From contig SKLB01000097.1 in assembly GCA_007123465.1 (NCBI GenBank), positions 1 to 7,327 on the forward strand: a stretch of DNA of 7,327 bases, read 5' to 3'. The translations under genes were made by a program, and so were the position numbers. Every line of letters begins with the position of its first letter. The stretch's first letter is position 1. This document shows positions 6,101 through 7,327 of this stretch, in pieces. Source of the stretch: Spirochaetales bacterium. Lineage in GTDB: Bacteria > Spirochaetota > Spirochaetia > DSM-27196 > PWMO01. The notes beneath the pieces were generated by a model. That model worked only from the letters and a program-made list of their open reading frames with translations. It did no database searches and had not been told where the DNA came from.

Positions 6101-6481
6101 CTATACGCGCCGACTCTTACGAGGCCGGCACCCATTGTGCGGAATCGGCGTGACGTCTTTTATCGATCGGACTCTCAGACCGAGCGCGCCAAGCGAACGA
6201 ATGGCAGATTCGCGCCCAACACCGGGTCCCTTGACATAGACGTGCACTTCCTGCAGTCCCACATCGCGAGCTTTCGACGCTGCGGCCTCAGCTGTGGTCT
6301 GAGCAGCGTAGGGGGTCGATTTCTTGGCGCCCCTGAAGCCCAAACCTCCCGCGCTGGCCCACGAGATACCATTGCCCGCCAGGTCGGTGATTGTGACGAT
6401 GGTGTTGTTGAAGGTCGCCTGGATGTAAACGTTGCCTTCGTATACCGATTTCTTCTCTTTCTTCTTCTTTGCTTTAGCCAA
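6101..6481 (-). CDS. rpsK: 30S ribosomal protein S11, TTG start
   Basis: A 126-residue protein of the S11 family, which forms part of the 30S platform near the mRNA exit site. Recognised segments are QATFNNTIVTITDLAGN, SAGGLGFRGAKKSTPYAAQ and the C-terminal DVTPIPHNGCRPRKSRRV, which is the near-invariant end of bacterial S11. The N-terminus has the usual lysine-rich tail (AKAKKKKEKK). The start codon is TTG (plus-strand bases 6479-6481). It is favoured because a perfect GGAGG lies at 6489-6493, 7 bases away, and because it gives the normal N-terminus. No ATG or GTG start lies between the upstream stop and the conserved body. The gene follows rpsM by 33 bases; the next gene is rpoA, with no rpsD between. 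Confidence 0.97.
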   Translation of the reverse strand: MAKAKKKKEKKSVYEGNVYIQATFNNTIVTITDLAGNGISWASAGGLGFRGAKKSTPYAAQTTAEAAASKARDVGLQEVHVYVKGPGVGRESAIRSLGALGLRVRSIKDVTPIPHNGCRPRKSRRV

Positions 6482-6488
6482 GCCTTTA

Positions 6489-6493
6489 CCTCC
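6489..6493 (-). promoter_or_regulatory. Ribosome binding site that decides the TTG start of rpsK
   Basis: The minus strand reads GGAGG here, 7 bases upstream of the TTG codon. This is a consensus Shine-Dalgarno at ideal spacing and supports initiation at the non-ATG codon rather than further downstream. Confidence 0.85.
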
Positions 6494-6514
6494 GACGCTT
6501 CCGCGGTCGACGAA

Positions 6515-6880
6515 CTATTTCTTCTTGCCTGCCACAGTCTTGCGCTTACCCTTCCTGGTACGAGCGTTGGTCCTGGTGCGTTGGCCGCGAACCGGCAGCC
6601 CTTTTCGATGCCGCAGCCCGCGATAACAGCCGATATCCATCAGCCGCTTGATGTTGAGCGAAACCTCGGTACGCAATCGCCCCTCAACAGCGTAATCGTT
6701 CTCAATTACGTTGCGTAGTTCGTTGATCTCCTCGGCTTTCAGATCGTTCATGCGCCGTTCTGCGTCAATGCCGGTCTTGCGGCAGATTTCAATTGCAGAG
6801 GACCGGCCGATCCCGAAAATGTAAGTTAATGCTATATCTACGTGTTTGTTGGGCAAGTCAATGCCGGCAATACGCGCCAT
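6515..6880 (-). CDS. rpsM: 30S ribosomal protein S13
   Basis: A 121-residue protein starting MARIAGIDLPNKHVDIALTY. S13 lies in the head of the small subunit and contacts 16S rRNA, the P-site tRNA and the large subunit. Family signatures visible are the helix-two-turns-helix segment near IFGIGRSSAIEIC, the central GCYRGLRHRKGLPVRGQRT motif, and a strongly basic C-terminal tail (RKGKRKTVAGKKK) of the kind that reaches toward the tRNA. Length is normal (about 118-125 in bacteria). The ATG is preceded by AGGGGG at 6887-6892, spaced 6 bases. It begins 10 bases after the rpmJ stop and ends 33 bases before rpsK, consistent with one operon. Confidence 0.98.
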   Translation of the reverse strand: MARIAGIDLPNKHVDIALTYIFGIGRSSAIEICRKTGIDAERRMNDLKAEEINELRNVIENDYAVEGRLRTEVSLNIKRLMDIGCYRGLRHRKGLPVRGQRTRTNARTRKGKRKTVAGKKK

Positions 6881-6890
6881 CCTATTCCCC

Positions 6891-7004
6891 CTATCGCTGC
6901 CGTTGCTTGTGTTTCGGGTTGGTACAGATGATGCGAACCACCCCGCGGCGGCGGATCACCTTACAATTTGCACACATCGGTTTAACGCTCACTCGTACTT
7001 TCAT
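6891..7004 (-). CDS. rpmJ: 50S ribosomal protein L36
   Basis: A 37-residue basic protein beginning MKVRVSVKPMCANCKVIRR and ending KHKQRQR. It carries the complete zinc-ribbon ligand set of the C+ type of L36: Cys11, Cys14, Cys27 and His32. L36 is a late-assembling small protein of the large subunit that binds 23S rRNA. The length matches the usual 37-38 residues. The ATG start is supported by a GAGGA Shine-Dalgarno site at 7012-7016, with 7 bases to the start. Its TAG stop (6891-6893) overlaps the G-rich ribosome binding site of rpsM, which suggests coupled translation. Retention of the zinc ligands contrasts with the zinc-free C- paralogues that many bacteria induce during zinc starvation. 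Confidence 0.97.
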   Translation of the reverse strand: MKVRVSVKPMCANCKVIRRRGVVRIICTNPKHKQRQR

Positions 7005-7020
7005 GCTCGTATCCTCTTCT

Positions 7021-7327
7021 CTACAGGTAGCGCGACTTCAGCCGCCCCTTCTTGGTCAGTCCGTCATGGTGGTGCATCCGCAGATGGCCCTCAATCTGTG
7101 ACATCAGATCAAGGTCCACACCAACCAGGATCAGAAGCGAAGTACCGCCCATCAGAAACGCCAGCTCGGCGGGAAAGTTGAACAACTGCTGAACCAGCGT
7201 CGGGATAAGGGCGATGAACGCCAGGAATATGGCCCCGGGCAGGATGATTCGATTCAGAATCCTTGCAAAGTACTCTTCCATCTTTTCCGAGCGGATACCA
7301 GGAATCGAACCACCGTTCTCACGGATA
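7021..7327 (-). CDS. secY: Protein translocase subunit SecY, C-terminal part (5' end outside window)
   Basis: SecY is the pore-forming membrane subunit of the Sec translocon. Only the last 102 codons are present; the frame stays open to the window edge, so the gene is cut by the window and is not a natural truncation. Visible landmarks are the conserved cytosolic loop NGGSIPGIR, which keeps the Arg important for SecA-driven transport in the family, then a membrane helix around LPGAIFLAFIALIPTL. A second helix contains the typical GGTSLLILVGV stretch, followed by a basic cytosolic tail with KKGRLKSRYL. The gene ends in TAG, 16 bases before rpmJ. The direct secY-rpmJ junction, without adk, map or infA, is the order I recall from spirochaetes. 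Identification is by family motif and context and is very secure. Confidence 0.96.
   Translation of the reverse strand, partial: IRENGGSIPGIRSEKMEEYFARILNRIILPGAIFLAFIALIPTLVQQLFNFPAELAFLMGGTSLLILVGVDLDLMSQIEGHLRMHHHDGLTKKGRLKSRYL

Noticed and set aside
6023..6718. A 231-codon plus-strand frame across rpsK and rpsM
   Set aside because: It is antisense to two certain ribosomal protein genes and shows no domain or supporting start site.

Overview
The window reads almost entirely on the minus strand. It carries the downstream end of a ribosomal-protein/RNA-polymerase operon, followed by a very large unusual membrane protein and an RNase H gene. From high to low coordinates (the direction of transcription) the order is secY (3' end only), rpmJ, rpsM, rpsK, rpoA, rplQ, a 1171-residue acidic membrane protein, and rnhA.

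The organism is most likely a spirochaete (Spirochaetota, probably a free-living Spirochaeta-like lineage of moderately high GC). The argument is gene order. secY runs straight into rpmJ with no adk, map or infA between them, and rpsK runs straight into rpoA with no rpsD. As I recall it, this is the Treponema-type arrangement and differs from the Escherichia and Bacillus layouts. This is an inference; no marker gene was searched.

Region by region: 6515-7327 holds the end of SecY, L36 and S13, tightly packed with good Shine-Dalgarno sites. Region 6101-6481 is S11, which uses a TTG start. Region 6012-6100 is an 89-base gap with a small GC hairpin, at the place where many bacteria carry rpsD. 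Region 4367-6011 is rpoA and rplQ, overlapping by 11 bases; the codons for the acidic tail of RpoA supply the ribosome binding site of rplQ. L17 has a charged, Ala/Lys/Glu-rich C-terminal extension of about 70 residues.

Region 765-4280 is the most interesting part. The protein has an N-terminal membrane anchor, a Cache-like extracytoplasmic domain of about 260 residues, a second membrane helix, a charged helical segment, about 420 residues of strongly acidic low-complexity sequence including nine tandem hexapeptides, and a folded C-terminal domain that looks GAF-like. I do not recognise it as a named family. It has a sensor-like layout but no visible kinase, cyclase or chemotaxis output domain. 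It sits 86 bases after rplQ on the same strand with no obvious terminator between, so it may be transcribed with the translation genes.

Region 571-764 is a 194-base gap before rnhA, containing a weak candidate small ORF that overlaps the rnhA start as ATGA. Region 1-117 contains no gene I can support, only an imperfect hairpin just after rnhA.
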